Below the pieces are notes generated by a model. The model saw only the letters and a program-made list of their open reading frames with translations. It was not told the DNA's origin and made no database searches. The position numbers and the translations under genes are program-made. Shown here in pieces: positions 7,679-17,075 of a stretch of DNA of 64,000 nucleotides (position 1 is the first letter of the stretch; every line of letters begins with the position of its first letter). The stretch is from the NCBI GenBank assembly GCA_003211205.1, contig QCTJ01000002.1, positions 1 to 64,000 on the forward strand. Direction: 5' to 3'. This DNA is from Synechococcus sp. AG-673-F03. Its GTDB lineage: Bacteria; Cyanobacteriota; Cyanobacteriia; PCC-6307; Cyanobiaceae.

Positions 7679-8998
7679 GTGTCTTTGGCCAATGTTGTCG
7701 TCATCGGTGCGCAGTGGGGTGACGAAGGGAAAGGAAAGATCACAGATCTCCTCAGCCGTTCCGCTGATGTCGTTGTTCGCTATCAGGGCGGAGTCAACGC
7801 TGGCCACACCATCGTTGTGGACGATCAGGTTCTGAAGCTTCACCTGATTCCCTCTGGAATTCTTTATCCCGATACCGTTTGTCTGATCGGTTCAGGGACC
7901 GTCGTCGATCCCAAGGTGATGCTCGGCGAACTCGATATGTTGATCGAGAACGGGATCGACATCGCTGGCCTGAAGCTCTCCTCCACGGCGCATGTGACCA
8001 TGCCCTACCACCGCCTGCTCGACCAGGCGATGGAGAAGCAGCGCGGCGATCGCCGCATCGGCACCACGGGACGGGGCATCGGTCCGACCTACGCGGATAA
8101 ATCTCAGAGAAGCGGCATTCGGGTCATCGATCTTCTCAACGAAGCACGTCTGCGCGACCGCCTCGAAGGCCTACTGAATGAGAAGAATCAGCTTCTGCAG
8201 ACCATCTACGGCGTGGAACCGCTCGATGGAGAAGCGGTGATCAGTGAATATCTGGCCTACGGCAAACGGCTGGCCCCCCATGTGGTGGACTGCACCCGCG
8301 AGATTCACCAGGCGGCACGCGGTCGCAAAAACATTCTCTTCGAGGGTGCACAGGGAACGCTCCTCGACCTTGATCACGGCACCTATCCCTATGTGACCTC
8401 TTCCAACCCTGTGTCAGGCGGTGCCTGCATTGGGGCTGGCGTGGGGCCGACCCTGATCGACCGGGTGATCGGTGTGGCCAAGGCATACACAACCAGAGTT
8501 GGAGAAGGGCCATTCCCCACCGAACTCGATGGCAGCCTCAACGATCATCTCTGCGACCGAGGTGGTGAGTTCGGCACCACCACCGGCCGCCGCCGGCGGT
8601 GCGGTTGGTTCGACGGTGTGATCGGACGCTATGCCGTTGGTGTGAACGGCCTTGATTGCCTGGCCGTCACCAAGCTCGATGTGCTGGACGAACTCGACGA
8701 ACTTCAGGTTTGTGTGGCCTATGAACTGGATGGGGAAACAATCGAATACTTTCCTTCCTGTGCAGAGGCGTTCGCCCGCTGTCAACCGATTTTCGAAACA
8801 CTCCCGGGCTGGCAGTGTTCAACCGCTGAATGCCGCACGCTTGAGGATCTCCCCGAGAAAGCGATGGCGTACCTGCGCTTCCTGGCCGATCTGATGGAGG
8901 TCCCGATCGCCATCGTGTCACTGGGTGCCGGTCGCGATCAGACCATCGTTGTTGAGGATCCGATCCACGGTCCAAAACGGGCACTGCTCAGCGCCTGA
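7679..8998 (+). CDS. purA: adenylosuccinate synthetase
   Basis: Converts IMP, aspartate and GTP to adenylosuccinate, first committed step to AMP. 439 residues, normal length. Seen motifs: the N-terminal [11 protein letters not shown] loop with catalytic Asp, NAGHT, the [14 protein letters not shown]-binding segment, [21 protein letters not shown], and [13 protein letters not shown], with KLDVLD for the guanine. The best start is GTG at 7679, giving [17 protein letters not shown]; no in-frame upstream ATG fits better. About 50 bases separate it from the following kinase gene. Confidence 0.97.
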   Translation: MSLANVVVIGAQWGDEGKGKITDLLSRSADVVVRYQGGVNAGHTIVVDDQVLKLHLIPSGILYPDTVCLIGSGTVVDPKVMLGELDMLIENGIDIAGLKLSSTAHVTMPYHRLLDQAMEKQRGDRRIGTTGRGIGPTYADKSQRSGIRVIDLLNEARLRDRLEGLLNEKNQLLQTIYGVEPLDGEAVISEYLAYGKRLAPHVVDCTREIHQAARGRKNILFEGAQGTLLDLDHGTYPYVTSSNPVSGGACIGAGVGPTLIDRVIGVAKAYTTRVGEGPFPTELDGSLNDHLCDRGGEFGTTTGRRRRCGWFDGVIGRYAVGVNGLDCLAVTKLDVLDELDELQVCVAYELDGETIEYFPSCAEAFARCQPIFETLPGWQCSTAECRTLEDLPEKAMAYLRFLADLMEVPIAIVSLGAGRDQTIVVEDPIHGPKRALLSA

Positions 8999-9051
8999 TT
9001 CCGGCAGAGCCCATCAGGCGTAAGACTGCCGCAGTCAACACCAGTTTGTTC

Positions 9052-10065
9052 ATGGCCGATTCCTCCCGTTTCCAGCCCAACGCTTCCCTGGATGTGGTGG
9101 GAATCGGCAACGCCATCGTGGACGTACTGGTCCAGACCAAGGACGGTTTTCTTAGTGAGCACGGACTGCAGAAAGGGGGAATGTGCCTGATCAATGAACA
9201 GCAGGCAGAAGCTCTTTACAAATCCAGTGGTCCTGGACTGGAAACCTCCGGCGGATCAGTAGCCAACACCATGGTTGGCATCGCTCAGCTTGGCGGGCGA
9301 ACCGGGTTCATCGGTCGGGTGCGTGATGACCAGCTTGGATCGATCTTCAGCCACGACATTCGTGCCGTGGGCACTCGATTTGAGACCCCCTCCGCAACCA
9401 CTGGCGCGACCACTGCACGCTGTCTCATTTATGTAACTCCCGACGCAGAGCGCACGATGTGCACCTTCCTCGGAGCATCAACTCAGCTTGAGCCGGAAGA
9501 TCTCGACCTTTCCATGGTCAAGGAGACGAAAGTGCTCTATCTCGAGGGATACCTCTGGGACAGCCCTGCAGCCAAGAGGGCCTTCATTGCTGCCGCGGAG
9601 GCTTGCCGTGCCGCCGGCGGGAAGGTCGCGCTCTCCCTCTCCGATGGCTTCTGCGTGGATCGCCACAGAGAAAGCTTTCTCGAGCTGGTGAACGGTCATG
9701 TCGATGTGCTATTTGCCAATGAAGTGGAAATCAAATCCCTTTATCAGACCGAAGACTTCGACACCGCAATCGAGAAGGTCCGCGGTTGTTGCTCGGTGAC
9801 GGCGGTGACCCGCGGAAGCGACGGATCCGTTGTTCTCAGCGGAGATCAGCGCTGGGACATCGGGATCTACGGACTCGGCGAGCTGGTTGACACCACTGGT
9901 GCCGGTGATCTCTATGCCGGAGGATTTCTGCATGCCTTCACCCAGGGGCATTCACTGGAGAGCTGCGGTCAGCTGGGAGCACTGTGTGCCGGTCAGATCG
10001 TCACCCAGCTTGGTGCTCGTTCCCAGGTCTCGCTTCCAGAGCTGATGCAGAAGCATCTGGACTGA
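9052..10065 (+). CDS. PfkB-family sugar or nucleoside kinase
   Basis: ~337-residue ribokinase-fold kinase. The N-terminal family signature is GGSVANTMVGIAQLGGRTGFIGRV, and the C-terminal signature with the catalytic base is DTTGAGDLYAGGFLHAF. The substrate is not certain; the overall pattern (LDVVGIGNAIVDVLVQ, then GLQKGGMCL) is close to adenosine-kinase-like PfkB proteins common in cyanobacteria. The start is taken at ATG 9052 rather than the upstream TTG 9046. Its 3' end overlaps the convergent cutA by 65 bases. Confidence 0.9.
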   Translation: MADSSRFQPNASLDVVGIGNAIVDVLVQTKDGFLSEHGLQKGGMCLINEQQAEALYKSSGPGLETSGGSVANTMVGIAQLGGRTGFIGRVRDDQLGSIFSHDIRAVGTRFETPSATTGATTARCLIYVTPDAERTMCTFLGASTQLEPEDLDLSMVKETKVLYLEGYLWDSPAAKRAFIAAAEACRAAGGKVALSLSDGFCVDRHRESFLELVNGHVDVLFANEVEIKSLYQTEDFDTAIEKVRGCCSVTAVTRGSDGSVVLSGDQRWDIGIYGLGELVDTTGAGDLYAGGFLHAFTQGHSLESCGQLGALCAGQIVTQLGARSQVSLPELMQKHLD

Positions 10066-10372
10066 GAGCATCCAGCGCCCACTCCGCATAGGCAGCTCCA
10101 GCCTGAGCTGCCATGTGGAGAATTTCAGGAGTGTCGTAGCTGTGCAGTGCCTGCAGTGCTGAAAGCAGCTCTTCGAGTCGATCAGAGCTCGTCTTGATGA
10201 ACAACTGCACTTCCTGAGCAAGCTCAATCTCCCCCTGCCAGCGGTAGCAGGACTGCACTGGCATCAAGGTGATACAGGCAGCCAACCGGCGGGTGATCAA
10301 TTGCTCAGCAAGCGCATCGGCCTTGATCTGATCAGCCTCCGTGGTGAGGACCACTCTCAGATTCTTTGACAT
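10001..10372 (-). CDS. cutA: CutA-family divalent cation tolerance protein
   Basis: Small trimeric protein of the CutA1 family. Typical segments are AEQLITRRLAACITLMPVQSCYRWQGEIELAQEVQLFIKT (described here in pieces) and the C-terminal HSYDTPEILHM with its AAYAEW helix. The role of CutA1 is poorly settled; it is linked to copper tolerance in E. coli, less clearly elsewhere. ATG at 10372 or 10378 could serve. The start overlaps the end of cobK on the same strand, so they are probably translationally coupled. The C-terminal tail is longer than usual by about 15 residues. Confidence 0.9.
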   Translation of the reverse strand: MSKNLRVVLTTEADQIKADALAEQLITRRLAACITLMPVQSCYRWQGEIELAQEVQLFIKTSSDRLEELLSALQALHSYDTPEILHMAAQAGAAYAEWALDALSPDASASALEARPGNEHQAG

Positions 10373-11156
10373 GGGCATCCAGCTGTCGAGACAACTGGTT
10401 CACGCTATGAACCACGTCAACATCGGGCAGCGGGTTGGGTCGTTTCAGCTTCCAGAGCCGAATGGAGTGGCGACGGGCCAGATCACTCCAGAGTTGATCG
10501 GCAGCTCCACCCGACTGACGACACAGCACATCGCTGATCTGCCAGCGACGACACAGTGCTGCTTCCAATCCTCCAGTGCGATCACCGGTCCCAGGCCTCA
10601 ACACCGCCAGCCGTTCGCCGGACAAGCCCGCAAGACCAGCCTGACAGATGGCTTCAGGTGTGGGCAGGACCCTGGCATGAACAAAGGCTCCTGCCAGCCT
10701 GGCTGCCGTCGCTGCGGCGGCCAGCTGCCTCGCGCCGACGGCAAGAAGCAGATGGTGGCCCGAAAGAGCACAGCCCGAGAGATCACTGACTGTTTCAAGC
10801 AGTGATACATCCGACACGACGTGGTCAGGCCGCTCGAATCGAAGCAGCGGCAGATTCCGGAGGGAGCAGGCCAACCGGAGTTGAGCGCTGATCTGCAGAG
10901 CGAAGGGATGGGTCGCATCCAGGACAAACGTCACACCCATTGCCGCAAGGTATTGCTCAAGAGCGTCCTGAGATGGGAATGGCCCCACATGCAGATCATC
11001 CAGATGCATGCCGGAATAGGCCCTTGCCGCAGCTGCACTGACGACGCTGATGCTGACGCGGTGACCGAACTCCAGCAGAGTCCTTGCGATTCCCGGTCCC
11101 TCACCGGTTCCGGCAAAGACCAGCACATGGTTCTGGCGATTCCGCCAGCGGTGCAT
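10332..11156 (-). CDS. cobK: precorrin-6A reductase
   Basis: ~274-residue NADPH-dependent reductase of cobalamin (or pseudocobalamin) ring synthesis. The N-terminus HVLVFAGTGEGPGIARTL is the family nucleotide-binding start, and VLDATHPFALQISAQL is the CobK/CbiJ signature. The start is taken as ATG 11156 (MHRWRNRQNHVLVF); a longer frame reaches 11261 but its extra 35 residues run through the divergent SSB gene start and look non-coding. It overlaps cutA downstream by ~41 bases. Another corrin gene, cobM, lies at 59257, so the pathway is scattered. Confidence 0.9.
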   Translation of the reverse strand: MHRWRNRQNHVLVFAGTGEGPGIARTLLEFGHRVSISVVSAAAARAYSGMHLDDLHVGPFPSQDALEQYLAAMGVTFVLDATHPFALQISAQLRLACSLRNLPLLRFERPDHVVSDVSLLETVSDLSGCALSGHHLLLAVGARQLAAAATAARLAGAFVHARVLPTPEAICQAGLAGLSGERLAVLRPGTGDRTGGLEAALCRRWQISDVLCRQSGGAADQLWSDLARRHSIRLWKLKRPNPLPDVDVVHSVNQLSRQLDAHVKESESGPHHGG

Positions 11157-11185
11157 CAGGATGGCGCTCACCGACCAGGCCGAGG

Positions 11186-11638
11186 ATGAATCACTGCGTA
11201 CTTGAGGTGGATGTTCTACAGGCTCCCACCCTGCGATACACCCAAGACAATCAGACGCCAATCGCTGAAATGGAAGTTGGGTTTGATGCGTTACGACCCG
11301 ATGACCCCAGAGGTCAATTGAAGGTGGTGGGATGGGGCAATCTTGCCCAGGATCTTCAAAATCGCGTGCAGGTGGGCCAGCGCCTGCTGATCGAAGGCAG
11401 GCTGCGGATGAACACGGTGCCCCGTCAGGACGGCACCAAGGAAAAACGCGCTGAATTCACGCTCGCCCGGCTGCACCAGGTTTCGGGTGCAGCCGGCTCC
11501 ACTGCTCCGGCGCAACCTGCAGCGTCAGCTCCTGCGAAACGGACAGAAGCTGCTGCTGCAGCCACATCTGCGCCAGAACCCGCTGCGCAGTGGAATACCG
11601 CGCCGTTGGTTCCAGACACGGACGACATCCCGTTCTGA
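11186..11638 (+). CDS. single-stranded DNA-binding protein (SSB family)
   Basis: 150 residues with an OB-fold of the SSB/PriB type: LEVDVLQAPTLRYTQDNQTP, MEVGFDAL, GQLKVVGWGNLAQDL and LLIEGRLRM. The C-terminal third is Ala/Pro-rich and disordered, ending in the acidic tip DTDDIPF, the usual SSB tail that recruits repair and replication partners. Start ATG 11186, 29 bases from the divergent cobK start. It may be the general ssb or a second paralogue; this cannot be decided here, and the short core favours an accessory or cyanobacterial variant. Confidence 0.85.
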   Translation: MNHCVLEVDVLQAPTLRYTQDNQTPIAEMEVGFDALRPDDPRGQLKVVGWGNLAQDLQNRVQVGQRLLIEGRLRMNTVPRQDGTKEKRAEFTLARLHQVSGAAGSTAPAQPAASAPAKRTEAAAAATSAPEPAAQWNTAPLVPDTDDIPF

Positions 11639-11655
11639 ACCAAGGGAAATTCTGT

Positions 11656-11874
11656 TCAGCGCTGATCAGCGCTGGAGCTGAAATGCTCTGAGGCCCGCTG
11701 CAACAGCTGGCCAAGCTCACGTTCGAGTGCAGCCAGGTCGAGGCGGAATTCCTGCCATCGCCCCCGGTCAATTTGTTCCAGCAACCAGGCCCTGTCCTGC
11801 TCAAGCTGCTGAATCAGCACCGTTGCATCCTCCATTGCGTTCTGATCCTGGTCTTGCGCTCGGGTGCTATCCAT
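11656..11874 (-). CDS. small conserved-looking hypothetical protein
   Basis: 72 residues from ATG 11874, mostly one long amphipathic helix (ATVLIQQLEQDRAWLLEQID, then LDLAALERELGQLLQRASEH) with heptad-like Leu spacing, so a coiled coil is likely. Function unknown. It converges with the SSB gene (17 bases apart) and diverges from the DUF2854 gene (68 bases). The last codons and stop fall inside an 18-base perfect palindrome. Confidence 0.6.
   Translation of the reverse strand: MDSTRAQDQDQNAMEDATVLIQQLEQDRAWLLEQIDRGRWQEFRLDLAALERELGQLLQRASEHFSSSADQR
11657..11674. repeat. 18-base perfect palindrome
   Basis: CAGCGCTGATCAGCGCTG reads the same on both strands and covers the final codons and stop of the 72-residue gene at the junction with the convergent SSB gene. 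It could form a short hairpin in either transcript but lacks a T-tract, so it is not a standard terminator. Confidence 0.6.
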
Positions 11875-11942
11875 CAACTGCGGCCACAGGCCCATCCATC
11901 CTGAACCCCGCACGGTCAGAATGGCGCCACTTCCAATGCCGC

Positions 11943-12527
11943 ATGAACGATCTGCTCTCGCCAGGAAGCCTGGTCACCATCGCCGGAGGTGTGCTCACCG
12001 TGGTTGGTGCTGTGGCCTACGGGACCGGCGCCGCCAATTTGAGCCTTCCGACCATTTTTTACGGAATTCCGATCCTGCTGGGTGGACTGGCCTTGAAGTC
12101 ATCGGAATTACCACCCGCCAAGCGCATCACGCCCAAAGCTCAACTGAAGGGAGAACGTGAGGCTGCCACTCCTGAACTGGGAAAACTTCTCGGCGATGTC
12201 ACGCGTTGGCGCTATGGCCAGAAAGCCCATCTGGAAAGCTCTCTGGAATCGCTCAAGCTCTGGGATGAGGACAAACCTCCTCAGCTACTGGAGATTGAGG
12301 AGATAGTGCAGAGCGGTCATTACGGACTGCGGTTGCGTTTCGCTTGCGAGGCCGTTCCCCTTGAGATCTGGCAGGAGCGAAGAGACCGACTGAGCCGCTT
12401 TTTTGCCAAGGGTTTCGAGGCAACCATCAAACCTCTGAGTGGAGACCGACTCGACTTGCTTCTTCTGCCAGTGGGTGTTTCGACATCGGATCAGCAAGGT
12501 GAATCCGGAGAACTGGCGAATGGATGA
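11943..12527 (+). CDS. DUF2854 membrane protein
   Basis: 194 residues matching the cyanobacterial/plastid DUF2854 family, function unknown. Two hydrophobic segments lie at residues ~8-30 ([20 protein letters not shown]) and ~34-50 ([17 protein letters not shown]), then a soluble domain with [20 protein letters not shown] and ITRWRYGQ-like [14 protein letters not shown]. Start ATG 11943 was chosen over a longer open frame. Its stop overlaps the argB start by 8 bases, so argB translation is probably coupled to it. Confidence 0.85.
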   Translation: MNDLLSPGSLVTIAGGVLTVVGAVAYGTGAANLSLPTIFYGIPILLGGLALKSSELPPAKRITPKAQLKGEREAATPELGKLLGDVTRWRYGQKAHLESSLESLKLWDEDKPPQLLEIEEIVQSGHYGLRLRFACEAVPLEIWQERRDRLSRFFAKGFEATIKPLSGDRLDLLLLPVGVSTSDQQGESGELANG

Positions 12528-13377
12528 TGCCCTCAGGGTCTCTGTTCTGAGTGAGGCTCTTCCGTATATTCAGCGATTCGCAGGCCGCAGGATTGTGGTC
12601 AAGTACGGCGGTGCAGCCATGGCCCATGCCGAACTGCAAACTGCCGTTTTCAGAGACCTGGCGTTGCTCTGCAGTGTCGGAGTTCAGCCGGTTGTTGTGC
12701 ACGGCGGTGGGCCAGAGATCAATCACTGGTTGCAGCGACTGGCCCTCGCGCCGGAATTCAGAGACGGTTTGCGTGTGACCGACCCTGAGACGATGGACGT
12801 GGTGGAAATGGTCCTGGTCGGGCGAGTCAACAAACAGATCGTGAACGGACTCAACCGACTTGGTGCCAAAGCGGTCGGCCTGAGCGGCAGTGACGGCAGT
12901 CTGGTGGAAGCTCGCGCCTGGGGAGATGGCAGCCACGGGATGGTCGGCGATGTGGCCAAGGTCAACCCCGACGTGCTCGAAGCCCTTCTGGAACGGGGTT
13001 ATGTGCCCGTGATCTCCAGCGTGGCCGCCAATCCCGATGGAGTGGCCCACAACATCAACGCCGACACGGTGGCTGGCGAAGTTGCCGCCTCACTGCAAGC
13101 CGAAAAGCTGATTTTGCTGACCGATACTCCAGGCATCCTGCGCCACCGAGAGGATCCAGGATCTCTGATCCGTCAGCTGAAGCTTTCAGAAGCCAGGCAG
13201 TTGATTCACGAGGGCGTGGTGGCCGGGGGGATGACACCCAAGACCGAATGTTGCATCAGGGCTCTCGCCCAGGGAGTTTCCGCTGCCCACATCGTTGATG
13301 GACGCGTCGCCCATGCCCTGCTGCTGGAAGTGTTCACCGATGCCGGCATCGGCACCATGGTGGTGGGACGCAGCTGA
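12520..13377 (+). CDS. argB: acetylglutamate kinase
   Basis: Phosphorylates N-acetylglutamate, the controlled step of arginine synthesis. 285 residues: KYGGAAM phosphate loop, [34 protein letters not shown] and GGMTPK are all present. The N-terminal helix ([16 protein letters not shown]) is the mobile helix of the arginine-inhibited, hexameric kinases that bind the nitrogen signal protein PII in cyanobacteria (known for the family; inferred here). ATG 12520 lies inside the end of the DUF2854 gene. The next gene starts 3 bases after the argB stop. Confidence 0.96.
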   Translation: MDDALRVSVLSEALPYIQRFAGRRIVVKYGGAAMAHAELQTAVFRDLALLCSVGVQPVVVHGGGPEINHWLQRLALAPEFRDGLRVTDPETMDVVEMVLVGRVNKQIVNGLNRLGAKAVGLSGSDGSLVEARAWGDGSHGMVGDVAKVNPDVLEALLERGYVPVISSVAANPDGVAHNINADTVAGEVAASLQAEKLILLTDTPGILRHREDPGSLIRQLKLSEARQLIHEGVVAGGMTPKTECCIRALAQGVSAAHIVDGRVAHALLLEVFTDAGIGTMVVGRS

Positions 13378-13380
13378 GGG

Positions 13381-14475
13381 ATGAGCAAAGGGCTTGCGGC
13401 AGCCGAACGCGCACTCGAACGGGGTGATTACGGCCTGTGCCTACGCCTGCTGGAACCCCTCGCTGCCACCAACCCGATCACTGAACCCGAAGGAGCTGCC
13501 ATCCGCATGGTGATGGTGACGGCCTGGATGGGACAGGGTGAGGACCGCAAAGCGATCTACACCTGTCGTCTGCTCACACGCTGCAAGGATCCTGATCTAC
13601 GCAACCGGGCTCGTCAGTTGCTGAGTGTGCTCGAGGCTCCAAGCCTCGAGCGTCCTGCTCGCTGGTCGATGCAGTTACCGACGCTGGACATGGCTCCCCG
13701 CATGGGGAAAGGAAGCCCCAGCAGCAGCCAAAGACGAAGAAAACCCACTCCTCCACCTCCTCCTCCAACCGGTCCCACCCAGGCCCCATCAGCAGGTTTT
13801 GCAGTGCTAGTGCTGACAGTTCTGCTCGGGCTGACCCTGTTGCTCAGCGGATGCGTGCGCGTCAAAGCAGAGATTGATCTGGCGGGTCCTGATCGTCTGG
13901 CGATGAGCTGGCGGATCAACAGCCTCAGTGGCCACAGTCTTCCCTGGCAGCAGAACTTCGCCAAGGCGCTGCGTGCCGAAGGCCTGAACTGGACGGTGCA
14001 GAAAGACCGAACGGGCTCTCTCAACCTGATCAGCCCCACCCTGGGGTCCGACCAGGCCGCCAGGCTGATGCGCAGCAGTGTGGAGCTGGCTGGACGCAGC
14101 GCGGGCGTGACCCTTCCCACGCCCGACCTGTCGATCGTGGAGAGGAACTGGTTGATCGGAGTGCAGCAGCAACTGAATCTGCGACTCGACCTCTCACCCC
14201 TCGCCGAGTTCCCCGCAGGAGATCTGCAGGTCAGCATCACCCCTGTCCATGACCTCCAGCAGGTCAACAGCAGTCCCATGACCGGTCGGTTGAAGGGGGA
14301 TGTTCTGCTCTGGGCCCTCGACAGCGGCAGTATCAATCAACTGCAGATCCGCCGCTGGCAGTGGAGCCCGCTCGGGCTTGGCAGTGTGCTGATCGGTCTG
14401 CTGCTGCTGCTGAGTTTTCTGCTCCAGTCCATGCGGGTTCGACTCGGCTTCGGGTATCCCGAGCTGCCGTCCTGA
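13381..14475 (+). CDS. DUF3153 protein with TPR-like N-terminus
   Basis: 364 residues. Residues 1-90 form a helical, TPR-like domain (ALERGDYGLCLRLLEPLAA; WMGQGEDRKAIYTCRLL). A disordered Ser/Arg/Pro stretch with a run of prolines (~110-135) links it to a membrane segment that ends in LLLSGC at residues 154-158, exactly like a lipobox. The DUF3153 domain follows (VRVKAEIDL, MSWRINSLSG), closed by a second membrane segment near 335-352. In plain DUF3153 proteins this site would be the lipoprotein signal, so this looks like a fusion. Function unknown. It is three bases from argB and one base short of touching priA. Confidence 0.8.
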   Translation: MSKGLAAAERALERGDYGLCLRLLEPLAATNPITEPEGAAIRMVMVTAWMGQGEDRKAIYTCRLLTRCKDPDLRNRARQLLSVLEAPSLERPARWSMQLPTLDMAPRMGKGSPSSSQRRRKPTPPPPPPTGPTQAPSAGFAVLVLTVLLGLTLLLSGCVRVKAEIDLAGPDRLAMSWRINSLSGHSLPWQQNFAKALRAEGLNWTVQKDRTGSLNLISPTLGSDQAARLMRSSVELAGRSAGVTLPTPDLSIVERNWLIGVQQQLNLRLDLSPLAEFPAGDLQVSITPVHDLQQVNSSPMTGRLKGDVLLWALDSGSINQLQIRRWQWSPLGLGSVLIGLLLLLSFLLQSMRVRLGFGYPELPS

Positions 14476-14476
14476 T

Positions 14477-16771
14477 TCACAGCTGCAGAGGGTCCGGGTC
14501 AACAGCAAGAGAAACATCTTTGGGGAGCCCTTCCCAAAGACCGGTACCGGGGGGCAGGGGGATCTCACTGTCCTGGGGACCGTGAAGAAGCAGCTGCCAG
14601 CGACTGCGTCCCGCCACCCGAGCCACAGGAGCAGGTGCAGGACCCAGCAGTTGCCAGCCTGCAGAGGCACAGCCTGCACGGATCCGTTCAGCCAGCAATG
14701 TTCCCGCAGTCGCCGTATCGCTCGTGGACTCTCCCGAAAGGCGAATCAGGCAGGCCCGCGCAAAGGGAACCAATCCAGCTTCGCGGCGCAGGGTCGATTC
14801 CTCCTCCAGAAAACGTTCATAACGACCATCCACCAGGTGTTGGATCACAGGGTGGTCAGGGCTGTAGGTCTGAACCAGCACCTCACCGGGCTTCTCCGCG
14901 CGCCCAGCTCGGCCAGCGAGTTGAAGCAGAAGTTGCAGGCACTGCTCTCCAGCCCTCAGGTCGGGTCGATGCAACAGACCATCGGCGGCAAGCACCGCCG
15001 CCAGAGTCACGCGTGGCAGGTCCATCCCCTTAGCCAGCATCTGTGTTCCGACCAGCACATCGGCCGCACCCTCCGCAAACTGGTCCAGCAGTCTGCGGTG
15101 ACCATCACGACCGCCAGTGGTGTCGCGATCAAACCGCAGCAGACGCAGGTCACTGAGTTCCTCGCCAAGACGCTCCAACACCCGTTGTGTGCCTGCACCA
15201 AAGGGCTTGAACGCCAGGGAACCGCATGACCCGCATGAGGGTGTGATGGGTGCTCGATGGTCACACCAATGACAGCGCAACCACTGCTGCGCACCCCGAC
15301 TGCCATGAACAGTGAGAGGAACGTCGCAATGGGGACACATCACCACCTCTCCGCAGCTGCGACAGCTCAGAAACGTGCTGTATCCACGCCTTGGCACCAG
15401 CACGACAGCCTGCTCCCCTTTTTCTGGGAGCTGTGCCAGCCGGTCCATAAGGGCACGACTGATCAAGCGTTTATTGCCCTCGGCCAATTCATGCCGCATG
15501 TCGATGATCCGGACAGGTGGCAGTGGCTGGCTGGAAATCCGCGAGCGCAGCCGTGCAAGCACCAAAGGTCCGTGAGGCTGTAGACGACTCCAACTCTCGA
15601 GCGAAGGTGTCGCGCTGCCAAGCAGAAGACGGCCGCCCTGCAGCCTGACCCGCTCTGAAGCCATGACCCTTGCGTGATAGCAGGGCATGGGTGAGTCCTG
15701 CTTGTAGGAGTTGTCATGTTCCTCATCCAGCGCCAGCAGGCCCAGCGGGCGCAGGGGAAGAAATACAGCGGAGCGTGTGCCTACCACCACCACGGGATCG
15801 CCGCTCTCGAGACAGCGACGCCAGGTGCGAACCCGTTCACGGGGGGTACAACCGCTGTGATATTCCAGAACCCTCTCTCCGAAACGCTGTCTGCAACGAT
15901 CCACAAGCTGGGGAATCAGGCCGATCTCGGGAGTGAGCAGCAGAACGTGACGGCCAGCCACCAGCTCTGCAGCTGCCAGCTGCAAGTAGACCTCGGTCTT
16001 GCCGGAGCCGGTGATACCCCAGAGCAGCAGACCTCCACCCTCAGGAAGTGATTGAAACCGGTTGACCACGGACTGTTGCTCATTCGTCAGCGAGCGCGGT
16101 GACTCCAGCTCGGCAGCACTGGCTGCTGACTGGTCTGTTCCACGAGGGCCGCTCTCCGATTTGCGGTGCCGGCGGATCAGGCCTTTGCTCTCCAGACTCT
16201 TGACCGTGCCCGACTGAAACCCCTCCGCCAGAAGGTCCCGCTGCCATGCGCCACCGCCTCGGCGTTCGAGCTCTGCCAGCAGTGCGCTCTGCCTGGTGGC
16301 CTTCGGGAGAGCGGAGGGATCAGCAGCCTCAAGCCACTCAATCCACCAGAGCTGGCGCAAGGCAGGGGCCGAATCGGGCCGTTGGCCCAGCCATCCCGGA
16401 GGCAATGCCGCCTTGAGCATGCGAAAGGGACTGGTATGACAAAGGACCGCCATCGCATCGAGCCATGACCGCCAGGATGGGTCGACTGCAGCGCGCTGCA
16501 CCAGCTCTTCAACGGGGTTGAGCTGTCGACCATCGCTCTCAGCAGAATTCGCCTTTGCTGTGATCAATCGACAGCCCGTGACCAACCCCTGCAGTCGACG
16601 ACCTCGCAGCCGGACCACCACAAGATCACCCAATCCCACGCCGAGACTCAGGCTGTCGCAATAGCTAAAAGTACGCCCGTCACGACCGGCCTCCAGCCAG
16701 ACATCGACTTCCGAGAATGACTGCGCGGCAGGAGGACTGGAGGATTGGTTGACGGGGGTTGCCGACATCAC
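14477..16771 (-). CDS. priA: primosomal replication protein N' (PriA helicase)
   Basis: Superfamily 2 3'-5' helicase that restarts stalled replication forks. 764 residues. The Walker A loop WGITGSGKTEVY lies at residues ~251-262 and the DEEH box (ALDEEHDNSYKQ) at 349-352. Zinc-binding Cys pairs appear in SCRSCGEVVMCPHCD and LRCHWCDHRAPITPSCGSCG, and helicase motifs V/VI in GTQMLAKGMD and QLAGRAGRAEKPG. The N-terminal 3'-end-binding domain is shorter than in E. coli. It diverges from the sigma-factor gene across a 304-base spacer. Confidence 0.95.
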   Translation of the reverse strand: MMSATPVNQSSSPPAAQSFSEVDVWLEAGRDGRTFSYCDSLSLGVGLGDLVVVRLRGRRLQGLVTGCRLITAKANSAESDGRQLNPVEELVQRAAVDPSWRSWLDAMAVLCHTSPFRMLKAALPPGWLGQRPDSAPALRQLWWIEWLEAADPSALPKATRQSALLAELERRGGGAWQRDLLAEGFQSGTVKSLESKGLIRRHRKSESGPRGTDQSAASAAELESPRSLTNEQQSVVNRFQSLPEGGGLLLWGITGSGKTEVYLQLAAAELVAGRHVLLLTPEIGLIPQLVDRCRQRFGERVLEYHSGCTPRERVRTWRRCLESGDPVVVVGTRSAVFLPLRPLGLLALDEEHDNSYKQDSPMPCYHARVMASERVRLQGGRLLLGSATPSLESWSRLQPHGPLVLARLRSRISSQPLPPVRIIDMRHELAEGNKRLISRALMDRLAQLPEKGEQAVVLVPRRGYSTFLSCRSCGEVVMCPHCDVPLTVHGSRGAQQWLRCHWCDHRAPITPSCGSCGSLAFKPFGAGTQRVLERLGEELSDLRLLRFDRDTTGGRDGHRRLLDQFAEGAADVLVGTQMLAKGMDLPRVTLAAVLAADGLLHRPDLRAGEQCLQLLLQLAGRAGRAEKPGEVLVQTYSPDHPVIQHLVDGRYERFLEEESTLRREAGLVPFARACLIRLSGESTSDTATAGTLLAERIRAGCASAGWQLLGPAPAPVARVAGRSRWQLLLHGPQDSEIPLPPGTGLWEGLPKDVSLAVDPDPLQL

Positions 16772-17075
16772 ATGTTTTTCTTAAGATACAGATGTTGGAC
16801 AGCTCAACAGCTGTTGTCGGAACAGAGCAGAGTTCCGTCCAGTGGGAAGACACGAAGCTCGAGCCAGGGTTAAGCCCGACGGCCGACCGGTCTGCGAACG
16901 CCCCTGACAGCCCTGCCCCAGCCCAAAGCCCACCAATTGATTCTCGATCACTGTTTTTAGTCGTCTACCTCTCTGTTTGGGGGAGATCTGAAAGTAGTGA
17001 TGCGCCTCCAGGCCGAGCTTGGTTGCGTTCTAGTTGACTGCGTTAGTTCCGTACACCCTCACCATCCCAATCCCC
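16772..17075. other. spacer between priA and the sigma factor gene
   Basis: 304 bases with no convincing gene. It should hold the divergent promoters of priA and the sigma-factor gene. A 12-base perfect palindrome, CAACAGCTGTTG, lies at 16805-16816 and an AT-rich TTCTTAAGATA at about 16779. No regulator site can be named with confidence. Confidence 0.5.
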
